DNA from: Cryptomeria japonica
Lineage: Eukaryota > Streptophyta > Pinopsida > Cupressales > Cupressaceae
Direction: 5' to 3'
DNA length: 64,000 nt
Assembly (NCBI RefSeq): GCF_030272615.1
Contig: NC_081405.1
Span: 25,498,272-25,562,271, forward strand
Shown: one piece after another, positions 40,208 through 51,340 of the stretch
Layout of the letters: each line of letters begins with the position of its first letter
How positions within the stretch are numbered: the first letter of the stretch is position 1
The notes under the pieces: generated by a model
Database searches by the model: none
What the model was told of the DNA's origin: nothing
What the model saw: only the letters and a program-made list of their open reading frames with translations
Program-made: the position numbers and the translations under genes

Positions 40208-41743
40208 AACCTGTTATCTATGAGCAAACTGATAGATGCAGGTGTGCAGGTGGTCTTTTCTGAAGCAAGATGTAAGATGATTAAGGGTGCTATGGTAGTT
40301 GCTAGAGGTGTCAGGTTTGGCACTTTGTATAAGCTTGAAGCATACACTGTTGAATGTAATAGCACTTCTGTAAAAAGCAAATTTGCGGATACTTCACTAG
40401 AAGATTTGAAGGTTTCACCTTCAGCAGATGGAAATGGTTTTTGGGTACCTAAGGGTGCTCTTTCGTCTGAAGCAAAGTTACCTGCAGAGAAGACTATGCT
40501 ATGGCACCAGAGACTTGGCCACATTGGAGAAAAGGGTCTAAGGACCTTGAAAAATAAAAATCTTGTTGAAGGTTTGAATGATTGTAATCTTGACTTTGAT
40601 TTCTGTGAGCATTGCATTTATGGAAAACAAAACTGCGTTCAGTTTTACTCGAGTTCTCATAAAACTTGTGGTGTTTTGGATCTTATCCATTCTGATGTGT
40701 TTGGTCCAGTAGATGTCTCTTCGATTGGAAAATCCACATATTATGTTTCATTTATTGATGATTTTAGTAGAAGGACATCGGTTTATTTTCTAAAGAGTAA
40801 ATCTGAAGTTTTTAGTCGTTTTAAAGAATTTAAAGCAATGGTTGAGTTGCAGACTGGAAAGAAAATAAAATGTTTGAGAACTGATAATGGCGGTGAGTTT
40901 TGCTCTAATGATTTTGATAGATTCTGTAAAGACTATGGAATTAACAGGCATAAGACAACTCTGTATTCTCCACAGCAGAATGGAGTTGCAGAAAGAATGA
41001 ACGGGACACTGATGGAGAAGGCTAGGAGTATGTTGAGTGGTGCTAGTCTCGAACAAAAGTTTTGGGCTGAAGCTGTTGCCACTGCTTGCTACCTGATTAA
41101 CAGGTCTCCTACATCAGCTCTTGTTGATAAAACGCCTATGGAAGCATGGTCAGGTCACAAGCCTTCATTGAGACATCTTAGAGTTTTTGGTTGCGAGGCA
41201 TATGCACATGTGCCAAAGGAGAAGCGAACAAAGTTGGAGAACAAGGCTGTGAAATGTATCTTCATCGGGTATAGTTATGGTGTGAAAGGATACATGCTTT
41301 GGGACCCTGTTGCACAAAAGGTAATCCACAGTAGAAGTGTTATTTTTAGAGAAATTAAGTCTCCTTCTGTTACACTGCAGCCAGAACAGACTAAAAAGGA
41401 AGATGTGATTCAACTTCCTTCTACACCTGAAAGAGTTGAATCAAGACCCCTAGATAGGCAAGAATTTGAGGAGAGCTCGTCTAGCTCTGAATCTTCAGAA
41501 GAAGAGGAAGAACCTCCAACTCAGCTTGTTCGAAGGTCTACAAGACATAGACAACCACCTGAAAGGTATTCACCTGATGATTGGAGATGTATTTTTGCTC
41601 TGAATACTAGTGTGGATGAACTGAAATCTGTAGAAGAGGCATTAGGTATGAATGATGCAGAATCCTGGAAGATTGCTATGGAGGAAGAAATGGCAGCTTT
41701 GAAAAAGAATGATACATGGGATCTTGTACCATTGCCTGAATGA
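40208..41743 (+). pseudogene. Element C GAG-pre-integrase and integrase
   Basis: The first ATG after the stop is 40220; the domain continues the gag-protease frame. Contains MLWHQRLGHIGEKGLRTL, zinc residues CEHCIYGKQ, the catalytic core (LIHSDVFGPVDV, TDNGGEFCSNDF, SPQQNGVAERMN) and the C-terminal FGCEAYAHVP, then a Ser/Glu-rich linker and the start of RT. All three acidic catalytic positions appear present. Ends at TGA 41741-41743. Confidence 0.9.
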
Positions 41744-42712
41744 CGAAAACCTGTTGGTTGTAAATGGGTGTTCAAGAAAAAGATTGGTTCAGATGGAAGC
41801 ATTGAGAAGTATAAAGCAAGGTTGGTTGCAAAAGGCTACTCTCAGGTTGAGGGTGTTGATTACGGTGAGATATTTTCTCTTGTTGCAAAAATGACGTCCA
41901 TTAGATTTTTGCTTTCTATTGCTACTGCTTATGATTTAGAGGTTGAGCAAATGGATGTGAAAATTGCTTTCCTTCATGGTGATTTGGAGGAAGATATTTA
42001 TATGACACAGCCGGAGCACTATGTGGTGAAAGGCAAAAGTAATTTGGTCTGTAAATTGAAGAAATCTTTGTATGGCCTCAAACAAAGTCCCAGGATGTGG
42101 TACCAGAAATTTGATACATATGTGTTGAGTTTGGGATTTGAACGTTCTAAATCAGATCACTGTGTTTATTATAAATCTTATGGTGATCATTTCTTATTCA
42201 TTGCATTGTATGTTGATGATATGTTATTCATTGGTAAAGGGAAAGGTATGATTTCAGAACTGAAGTCTCAGCTCGCTGCTAAATTTGAAATGAAAGATCT
42301 TGGTGCAGCAAAGCACATTCTTGGGATGGAAATTAGAAGAGATAGGGTGAACAGAAAGCTATGGCTAGGCCAGAGTAAGTATGTGAATTCAGTGTTACAG
42401 AGGTTCAACATGCAGAATTGTAGACCATTGAGTGTTCCTTTTACAGTTGGAATGAAACTATCTGTTTCAGATTGTCCTACATCCCCATTGGAGATGGAAG
42501 ACATGAGCAAAGTGCCTTACCAGAGTGCGGTTGGAAGCTTGATGTATGCTATGGTCTGTACTAGACCAGACATTGCCCAAGCAGTGGGAGTACTTTCTAG
42601 ATATATGTCTAATCTTGGTAGGGTTCATTAGGATGCAGTCAAAAGAGTCTTCAGATATTTGAAGGGTACTTCAGAGTATTCTTTGTGTTATCATGGTAAT
42701 TCAGTTTGAGAC
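41744..42712 (+). pseudogene. Element C reverse transcriptase
   Basis: Same frame. KWVFKKKIGSDG, VEQMDVKIAFLHGDLEEDIY, SLYGLKQSPRMWYQKFD and the catalytic LYVDDMLFIG are intact. TAG at 42629-42631 replaces the usual Trp codon (VHWDA in relatives), and TGA at 42707-42709 gives a second stop. Confidence 0.9.
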
Positions 42713-43198
42713 ATGAATTCCCTTGATATCCATGGTTATGTGGATTCAGATTGGGTAGGTGATATTGATAGCAGAAGATCCACCAGTGCTTATGTGTTTA
42801 CTTTGTTTGGTGGTGCAATTAGTTGGATGAGTAAGCGACAGGCTGTGGTTGCTTTATCCACTACTGAAGCAGAGTATATAGCAGCTACTCATGCTTGTAA
42901 AGAGGCCATTTGGCTTAAGAGACTGTGTTCGGATATTGGAATAAAACAAAGTACAGTGACAGTTTACTGTGACAGTCAGAGTGCAATTAGCCTAGCTAAG
43001 AACTCGACATTTCATGCCCGGACCAAACATATTGATGTTCAGTATCATTTTGTTAGAGATATGGTCGAAGATGGTAGGGTGAAGCTGGTTAAGGTGGACA
43101 CTTTGATGAATGTTGCAGATGCTTTAACTAAGGCTGTGAGCACAGAGAAGATCAGATGGTGTTCAGAGTCTATGGGCCTTATGGCCCCTAGCAATTGA
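42713..43198 (+). pseudogene. Element C RNase H
   Basis: 161 codons to the natural end: [48 protein letters not shown] and [13 protein letters not shown]. Ends TGA at 43196-43198. Confidence 0.9.
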
Positions 43199-43242
43199 TT
43201 CATTGTGTTGACATTCCCTTTCGCTCATGCAAGGTGTTCGAC

Positions 43243-43254
43243 AAGTGGGAGATT
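43243..43254 (+). promoter_or_regulatory. Polypurine tract of element C
   Basis: AAGTGGGAGATT immediately before the 3' LTR. Confidence 0.85.
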
Positions 43255-44139
43255 TGTTGGGAAAAATGGTGTCTCAACCTTGCATTTATGTGAGGTTACT
43301 ATTTATAGTAAGTTTTCATTTGAGCACGAAATGGTGCAAAACTCTCCCTGAAGCTTCTGGTTGGCTAGATAAGCATTTCGGTAAAGTTGCGTCGCAAGGT
43401 CACAGCTAGTTTTGAAGATATTAAAGTTTTCATCCTGGAGGGGTGCAATAAAATGTTTAAACTTAATTTTGGGGACTTTAGAGGCTCCGAAACGCCCTGA
43501 AAAGTGGCCGTAATTGGCAAAGCCTGTTACGAGGTGATAGAGCACTTCGCGAGCTTTCCGGCGCTTCAAACGGTTCGTCAATCGGACACCCGGTTCTCAA
43601 GTTATGGCCTCCGGAAGTTTGTACTCCTGAAATAGGAAAAATAATTTGTATCGGATACATAAATGAGCTGTAAAAGGGAGCGACACGTGTTGATGTGTGC
43701 TTTAACATGTCATAGAAGGGAGATAAGGTCGGCTACACCTTATTGGGTGGTTTTAGCCCATGGTTTTGTAATACCGTTTGATGGTTTCTTGTATTGTATC
43801 TCCTATTTATGAGGTGTGTGAGATAGAGGTTGTGTGTAAGAGTCCTATGGCTATTGAGTTGCCTCTGAATCTCTGATTAGTGATACTCCTGCGAAGAGCT
43901 TGCTCTGCGAGTATTTTGTAATCTGTTTTTGATTGCTGAATAAAATATTGAGCTGCTTTTGGAGGGTGGGGTTTTTCTCCCGAAAGGGTTTTCCCCACGT
44001 AAATCATTGTGTTGTGGTATGAATGCTATTATATCTATTTCTATTTTCTGTAACTGTTGTAATGATCTGAAAAAGTTTTGCATTACTCTCCTCTCAAGGT
44101 TAGTGTAGGAAGTTGTTTCCGCTACTTAACTTCCTTACA
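43255..44139 (+). repeat. 3' LTR of element C
   Basis: 885 bp copy of 38146-39030. Confidence 0.95.
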
Positions 44140-44144
44140 TGTTA

Positions 44145-46104
44145 GGAGCCTCGTCCGGTTAAAGACTGATACAATAGGTTATGTTAGGAACCGATCCTGT
44201 TAGGGATCACCCGGTTAAGGGATGGCAAGAACACCCAGTTAAAGGTTAAACCCTGTTAAAGGTTACCTTGTTAGAGGATTTCAAGAACTCAATTGTTTTG
44301 AGTCACCCTATTAAAGGATTTGCAACAAGCCGGTTAAAGCTACCCTGTAAAGGGATTTTCCAACCATTGAGGTGGTTAGAGATCAATAGGTATTACAATG
44401 ATCTGGTAACTTCACTCAATGCCAATGCAGACCCGCTTAAGCTCATCTTCACCTTCTGCACTTACACTCTGCAAGTATCACTCCTCTCCTTTTGGTCTAG
44501 CAAGAATCACGTATCCCTTCTCTTGGATACACACACACAACTTTTGCCAACAACCTCAGAAAGAATCACAACATCGACCTTATAGGAAAACAGATAGGTC
44601 GGTAGCATAAACCCTAAACCCTAAAACCTGTTATGTTAAGGAATTCAAACGGTTCAATCCTGACCGTTGAGCACACTGCATTAAAAGCAACAGTCTTGAT
44701 CCAATCTCCATCGTCCATTTTCCACCGATTTCATAGCGGCTGATAACCCATCATATTTTATCACCGTTTATAGACTTCGCACATTTCCGAGGTAGATAGG
44801 AACAATCTCCTTCATGCAAGATCCTTCACGCGCACAAGGCTTATGTGGCAACATGATCTGTTCTTTGTTACCATGCTAACTCATCACACAAAGTCACTGG
44901 TTGAGCCACACAGGTTTGAAGCACTTCAACCGGAAACCCTGAAGTTGAGACTACCAATCGATAGTCATACAACGCTTCCATGTGCCAGTTCCCATAACCA
45001 TATGCTGGTTCACCTTGAACAAACACACCGCTTCACTTTGGCACAAATGTTGGTTCACAGTGTTATACTAGTTCTCACATATACCGGTTCTCACCTCTTC
45101 AACATATTGACATCAATGACAACATACAATGTCGTTATGTCCTCATACCAGTTCACATAAGCCAACACAGTTTACAATATGTTTTAGGGCACCAACCCAA
45201 GGAGCACCAACTCAAGGAGAACCAACCCCTAGTTTTATGAGCATCAATGACAACATACAATGTCGTTATGTCCTCATACCGGTTCACATAAGCCAACACA
45301 ATTTACAATATGTTTTAGGGCACCAACCCAAGGAGCACCAACTCAAGGAGGAACCAACCCCTAGTTTTATGAGCACCTATTCAAAGGAGCACCTACCCCT
45401 GCTCTGAGCACCCACTCAGAGAAATTACAATAAGATTCAGGTTTACAATGATAAAGCTAGGTTACAAATGAATTTTGTAACACTACAAAATTCTCATATC
45501 TTGAGAATGACTCTCTTTGATTCTGAGGATTACACCCTATTAGTTCTCTACTAACAGTTCTATGTTCTTCTTCTCTATTCTATACTCTTTTGTCTTCTTT
45601 ACTTTGCGTCAACTTCACCTATCTCAGACTACTCTCTATCCTCAATCTTTTGTTGCTACAACAACCCTCACTACTATGTTTCTACAACTACTCACACTCT
45701 AACACACTTTGTCTATATCATTCTGCGGTGCACTTCACTTCAGCACATAACATCTCTCTCACTATCAACTTCAAGAGATGTCATTAGTTTCACTAATGTC
45801 TCTTTCTCATCTACTCCCAATGAATCATATCAGATTACTCTGCCCACTGTCAACTCTCTTTTTCAACAAGATCTTATTCTCTGTCTGTAGAATGATTTCG
45901 GATTGAATGCATACATTAAATGAATTTCATCTGTCTTTAGGTTGATCAGTACATAGATTACTAAACTTAGTAATCTCAACCTGCTCTTTAAGGATGCGGT
46001 CTGTAGTAGATTGGATTTCCCTCCTTGAATCGACCACCTACATTGAATGACCCTACTTTGCTTTCTTCTTTTTGGTCTATGTATTGCTTACCTTCTGCAT
46101 AAGG
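44145..46104. repeat. Repeat-derived sequence right of element C
   Basis: Continues the sequence broken by C. Rich in CCGGTTA words (44150-44350) and CA-rich text. No gene. A 131-bp tandem repeat lies at 45111-45372. Confidence 0.5.
45111..45372. repeat. 131-bp tandem repeat
   Basis: Two units starting CATCAATGACAACATACAAT (45111 and 45242), sharing CAATATGTTTTAGGGCACC and GGAGCACCAACTCAAGGAG. By eye they differ at only a few bases. Confidence 0.92.
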
Positions 46105-47285
46105 TGTTAGGATAACCAGTGAACAACTGAGAGGGGGGGGGGGCATGAATCAGTTGTTAACATATTATGAGAATTAAAGCATTGAAAACCTTATACTAGA
46201 ATAATTGATAAAGCATTAAAGCATAATTGAAAACCAGAGAATCAGTACCATGCAACCATATCACATAACAACATGATTTGTACATGGAAACCCCGGTAAA
46301 GGGAAAAACCGTGGTGGGAAACCCTACCCACAGTCAAATGATACTTTCACAACAAGTACATGATTACAATAGGGGCCTACACATGCAAGAAGGCACACTA
46401 CCTAGAGCGCACTGCTCATCACAATGGAGTCTCGCTGACTACAGAGATGTCAACCACCTCAAAATATTTGGACAACAATCTAGAGAGAAGAACTATCGGT
46501 GATAGCATCAAACATGCCAGATTACAGTTCTGATTAAGCTCAATACTGGAGGTCTAAAACCTCTTACATAAACTCAACTCGTTCACCTATGATCGACCAA
46601 ATCCTCTACACAAACGATTATTACATTATTTGCTCCTTGCCATGATCTACAATGAAATCTTACATATATTTATACCAACTCGAGACCTAACCAATTAGGT
46701 CGGCCACCCAAATGATAATTTAATAGATCCATTACATAATCTTGAAATAAAATCATAACACATGTCAGCCTAAGGCCAAACAAACATCATCCAATCAATA
46801 AAATATCTCGTAAGCGCATCCGAGGATCCACCAACACATTACATGAAAATCGGTCCATAACCTAGATAGCACCGAACCTAAATCAGATCCACACACGCCA
46901 AAGCAATGACACCAATCAGTTGAGGCACAAACACAATCACCATCAACATCTTGAATCCTTTCTAGAAGTTGCACCAACACCACTTATGCATAACATCAAA
47001 GATCTTTAATAAAGCTCTGTCGGTGAAACCCTTACCAAACCAATAGAGAAAGGTTACTAGAACATAAGATAGTATCCGATCAATAAGTCAATACCAATTG
47101 ACTGAAACATACTTCATAAGCATATGAACCATCCATACAAACTTATTCCATCATCCAGATCATACCAGTGACAATCAACTGATAATCTTCCCAATCCAAT
47201 CCTTCTACCAGAAGCCGGTAAATAACTATAACAACAAGTGTTGACATCAATGCAACACATAATCAATTCCATCATATGGCCAACA
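46105..47285 (-). repeat. 3' LTR of Copia element D
   Basis: On the minus strand it begins TGTTGGCCATATGATGG after the tract AAAGGGGGAGAT and ends GGTTATCCTAACA. 1,181 bp; homologous along its length to the E LTR at 58633-about 59823 in opposite orientation. Confidence 0.88.
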
Positions 47286-47663
47286 ATCTCCCCCTTTGGC
47301 ATTGATGGCAACACTAGATGTGAAAAACATCCAAGTGCCAAGAAGTGCCAAACAAGCCTCCCCCAATGGAAGATTGCCAACAATCTCCCATAAAATGATA
47401 TAGAAATGAAGCTTTGAACAAAATTTGAATCAAAAGACCAAATACCGCCAAACTCCCCCTAAGGAGTGCAATGAGTCTGAAAAATAAATAGCAATGGTTT
47501 TTCACATATATTCCTCCCCCTTTGACAACAATGCCAAAGAATCAAACAAAATTAATAACTCTAAATCTCAAGGCTGACTACTCCCTCTGAGTAGTAGCAT
47601 TATTTCATCATTCTAGAGAAAAAGATAGCTCTAATAATGCATAGTGATTCCTGGGACAAAGGT

Positions 47664-48520
47664 TTAATGAAGATGTCTGCTATCTCTTTCTTTAGTGTTC
47701 ACATAAACCAATCTGACTTCTTCTGCTTCCACCTTTTCCTTCAAAAAGTTATACTTGATGGATATGTGCTTAGTCTTGGAGTGAAATACTAGATTCTTTG
47801 ATATGTAAATAGTTGTAGAGTTATCACAATGGATAACAACCAAATCATTACAACTCACTTGTATATCCTTCAACATCTACTTCATCCATAACACTTGAGT
47901 ACAATTGGTTGCAGCTACAACATATCCAGCTTCAATTGTAGATAAGGAAATGCATGACTGCTTCTTGTTGATCCATGAAACCAACTTCTTCCCAAGGAAT
48001 AATGCTCCACCGGATATGCTCTTCTGGTCATCAACATCACTTCCCCAATCTCATCTGTATATGCACATAAAGTAAAGTCATCATCTTTAGGGTACCATAA
48101 ACCATATTTAGTTGTTCCTTGCAAATACCGAAATATCCTTTTTATTGCACTTTCATGATTTTCTCTTGGATTACTTTGAAATCTTGATACAATACTGACC
48201 GCATTCATTATATCTGGTCTAGGCTGAGTTAAATATAGCAAACCACCAATCATCAAGAAATAGGTTGCAATAAGCGAGAAATAGTCTAACGCTTCAATTC
48301 TAGCTACCAGTGCAAAAGTTTCACCATAATCAATTCCTTCCTTCAGAGAATATCCTTTGCAAACCAATCTAGCCTTGTTTCTTACAACTTTTCCATCCTC
48401 ATTTAGTTTGTTTCTAAAAACCCATTTAGTTCCAATAACATTCTTATTTTTAGGTTGGGGAACCAAAGTCCAAGTATTGTTCTTTTCTATCTGATCTAAT
48501 TCATCTTCCATAGCTTTCAT
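47664..48520 (-). pseudogene. Element D RT-RNase H remnant with RT core deleted
   Basis: The piece 48520-47915 starts AMEDELDQIEKNNTWTLVPQ, runs to VARIEALDYFSLIATYF and jumps directly to GGLLYLTQPRPDIMNAVSIV. Catalytic YVDD and about 200 residues are missing. Next to it, 47876-47664 encodes the RNase H end (IHCDNSTTIYISKN, SKTKHISIKYNFLKEKVEAE). Frameshifts separate the parts. Confidence 0.85.
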
Positions 48521-48936
48521 CCAACATTCATCTTTACAAGCTTCAATTACTGATGCTGGTTCAATCTAAGAAATGAAATATACCTCTTGATTTTCCAATC
48601 TTCTCCTTGTCATAACTCCCTTGTTTTTGTCTCCAATGATCTAATTTTCAGAATGATTTAGCCTTACATACCTTGGTGTTTTCTGATTTTCAGGTTCTTT
48701 GTGCTGCTCTGTAGTTACAGTTGAGTTTTCTGATGATGCTGGGGTAACTGGTTCAGTATTTTGTTCTGGTACAAGCACTACCAGATCAGTTATGATCTTT
48801 CCACTATCGGTTCACTGCCATAAGATTTAGCTTGGTCTTTGTACTGCTCATCCACTTTCACATTAGCGCTCTACACAATTCTCTGTAATCTTTTATTATA
48901 ACATCTATATGTTTTTCTTTTAATTGTATAACCAAG
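48521..48936 (-). pseudogene. Element D integrase-RT linker
   Basis: Minus-strand reading from 48936 gives YTIKRKTYRCYNKRLQRIV and VKVDEQYKDQAKSYG, then polar sequence with stops. It is the usual variable linker before Copia RT. Confidence 0.7.
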
Positions 48937-50167
48937 TGTAGCGTCCTAAAATTGTGACACTTGCAATTTCGACTGCATTTCGGTCTTCACGATGGCGACG
49001 CAACACGCAACCTGAATGGAGACCCTGAAACTTGCTCACGACACTGAAAACTGCATTTTTCAAGTACCCTGGCCTGAACCTCCCTGCACCCTGATGTCCC
49101 GGGAGGTGGGACCAGAGCGCCCAGCACCCTGGTCCCCAGGACCATGGCGCCCAGCGCCCTGGTCCCTGGGTCCTATTTTGGGCCCGGTCTCCTAAGGGGC
49201 TCGGGTCTTTTTGTTTGCAATTTGGAAATTACATTTCCTGGTCGGCCTAAGGTCGGGAAAATCAGTCTATCAGCCCTAAATGACAAGTATATAAACTACA
49301 TTTTTCTCTCTCATTTGGCATGAAGAGGATATGTGTACAAAGCGTGGAAATTATACTCAAGCATTCAAGCATTCAAGCATTCTTTCAAGCAATTGATCAT
49401 TTCAAGTCTCCATTCAAGGCTAAGTGTTGCATTCAAGCCAAGGATTCAACCATTGAAGAGGAGATCACATACTACATGCTACAACATACAACATACAACA
49501 TCTATACCTTCGCACATAAGGATACAAACATCCTTAGAACAAGGTATTAGTACTTGTTTTATAGTCATTTACATTTACAGCTCTTGCTCATTTCTTGGTT
49601 AATTCCAAAACCGGGGTTTGACCTAAAGGCAAACCCCTAATCCCTAACCCCCCAATCGTCTTCGCTTTTCTGTGTGTAGGTTGCAGGTACGCGGCTGAAA
49701 TTGAAGATCTGGAATCCTTGTGCAAAGACGAACAGATCCCCCTTCGTTTCGTGGATTTTTCGGAGGACCGTGGCGCCGGGCGCCATCGTCCCGACAACTT
49801 TTGCTCAAATTTGCAGGACAGCGCCGTATCGACATTCTACTGCTAATTCCAGGTCCGCAGCTTCATCCTATAACCCGAACTCAGTTTATAAGCGAATCTT
49901 TATGACTTTCTATGTATTCTTGGCTTAATTTCCTTAACAACATTCTTTACAAAAGAGGGTAGCCTTGCTTTCCTAACCCTTGAAATTCATTTAGCATCCA
50001 ATCTTACATTGTGTGGGATTGGATCTTATGAGTTTCAACCCCTCTTTTGAATGTAAAGTCTCTCCCCTAAGTGAAAACCATCGAATCCTAGCAAACCTCC
50101 CTTCTCTCTCCTCGGAGTTGGAAGAGGGGAGAACAACTAGGGTTTGATCGCGATTTTCCACTTTACA
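48937..50167 (+). repeat. 5' LTR of element F
   Basis: 1,231 bp with TG...CA ends. Contains GC-rich hairpin sequence (49105-49175) and a GGCGCC-centred palindrome at 49765-49792. Confidence 0.95.
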
Positions 50168-50170
50168 TTT

Positions 50171-50188
50171 TGGTGAACCCGACGTGAA
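50171..50188 (+). promoter_or_regulatory. Primer-binding site of element F, probably tRNA-Trp
   Basis: TGGTGAACCCGACGTGAA, three bases after the LTR. Its complement TTCACGTCGGGTTCACCA matches, from memory, the 3' end of plant tRNA-Trp. The tRNA identity should be treated as likely, not proven. Confidence 0.7.
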
Positions 50189-51340
50189 CATCCTTTCTGA
50201 TTTTTCATGCTTAGATCTGAAAAAATTGATTACATTTCCATGTTTGATCTTTTGCAAAATTTTAGAGGTGATTGCATAAAAACCCTAAATTTTCTTTTTA
50301 GTAATTAAGCTTGTGAAATGTCTAAATGTTAATGCCTGTTTCAGATCTGCCCTTCTATTACAAATTTTCAATTCATATTTGTGCTTTAATTCTGAAAATT
50401 AAGTGGTTAAATGTCAAAACCCTAATTTTTGAAACCCTCTTAATTCAACCTTTGTCCGACAATTTGACCAATCAAAACATCTCCAAATCAGCGGTAACTT
50501 TGGATTCTGCAATAAAATCACAATATCCTTCATCCCTGAAAATTTGGAAAAAAGTTGCGAGGACCGTGTTGCACTCCGAGCGCCATCGTCCCCAACATTT
50601 TTTCCAAAATTTCGGGAGCGAGATCTTGCTGTATTTTCCTGCTAAAATCCATAATTTTGGCTGATTTTGTCAATTATAACACTTTTAAAATTACAGTCAA
50701 AGTTGGTCTTGCGATTGCTTGGTCTAAGGCTTCTAATCATTCAAAAATCATTGAAATTAAAATTTTGTGTCAAAATTGCGTTTTTATTATCATAAATCTG
50801 AAAAGTGTGTTATCATTCATTAAAAATTTCAGTGCTTTATTCAAATTCTTGTATTTTGTGACTTTTGAAATTAAGTGCTTAATTACAACAACTTTGATTT
50901 CCGCTTTCAAAATTGAATTTTGCATGAAATTGAGTCAATTTTCAAATTTCAAAATTTGCATTGCTCTTGACATTCCCTCTAAAATCATAAAATTCAAAAT
51001 TTCAGTTTCCCTCTCTTTTTCAAAATTCAAATTTTGCATTTTTCGACAATCTTGATAGGGTTCAATTTTGAATTTGCAACTTTAATTTGGCCTATCTACA
51101 GATCGTAAAATCACTCAATTTTTTCGGATTAGCTCTAAAATCATCATACCTTTCATCCCTGCAAATTTCGAAAAAAGTTGCAAGGACCGTGTTGCACTCC
51201 GGGCGCCACGGTCCCGGACATTTTTTCAAAATTTCGGGAGACTGTTGTGATTGCATTTAACAGCTTAAATCCAGAAGATTGGCTGATTTTACTGAAAATT
51301 GCTACCTCTAAATTCAAAATCTTCTCCCTCTTTCTAGTGC
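50189..51340 (+). other. 5' leader of element F with two related palindromic modules
   Basis: About 1.15 kb of AT-rich leader. Two modules of about 150 bp (50525-50680 and 51140-51290) share CATCCCTG, AAAAAAGTTGC, GGACCGTGTTGCACTCC and AAAATTTCGGGAG, and a hairpin-prone GCGCC core. Similar palindromes lie in the LTRs. No protein is likely here; open frames run through because of AT bias. Confidence 0.7.

Larger units (their letters stand above)
38141..44144 (+). mobile_element. Element C: full-length young Copia retrotransposon with TGTTA duplications
   Basis: LTRs 38146-39030 and 43255-44139 are both 885 bp, TGTTGGGAAAAATGG...CTTCCTTACA. TGTTA duplications sit at 38141-38145 and 44140-44144. 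A PBS follows the 5' LTR, and a PPT precedes the 3' LTR. By hand count the LTRs differ at about 15 sites (about 1.7%), nearly all transitions. Gag, protease, integrase, RT and RNase H are all in one frame (39155-43198) with four in-frame stops and no frameshift. Recent insertion, now defective. Confidence 0.95.
46105..48936 (-). mobile_element. Element D: Copia retrotransposon, split by element F (continues at 56735-56936)
   Basis: On the minus strand: integrase end (56936-56735), then F inserted, then the integrase-RT linker, a shortened RT, RNase H, PPT and LTR. The frame across F is continuous: GIFLG before F joins YTIKRKTYRCYNKRL after it, using the CCAAG duplication once. Everything upstream of the integrase C-terminal part is missing at the junction with E. 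Confidence 0.85.

Noticed and set aside
45111-45372. Possible CRISPR-like repeat
   Set aside because: Only two long units in direct tandem without spacers; a plant tandem repeat.
50326-51055. Overlapping open frames in the leader of F
   Set aside because: Phe/Ile/Lys/Ser-rich AT-driven frames without domain; the gag start is downstream.
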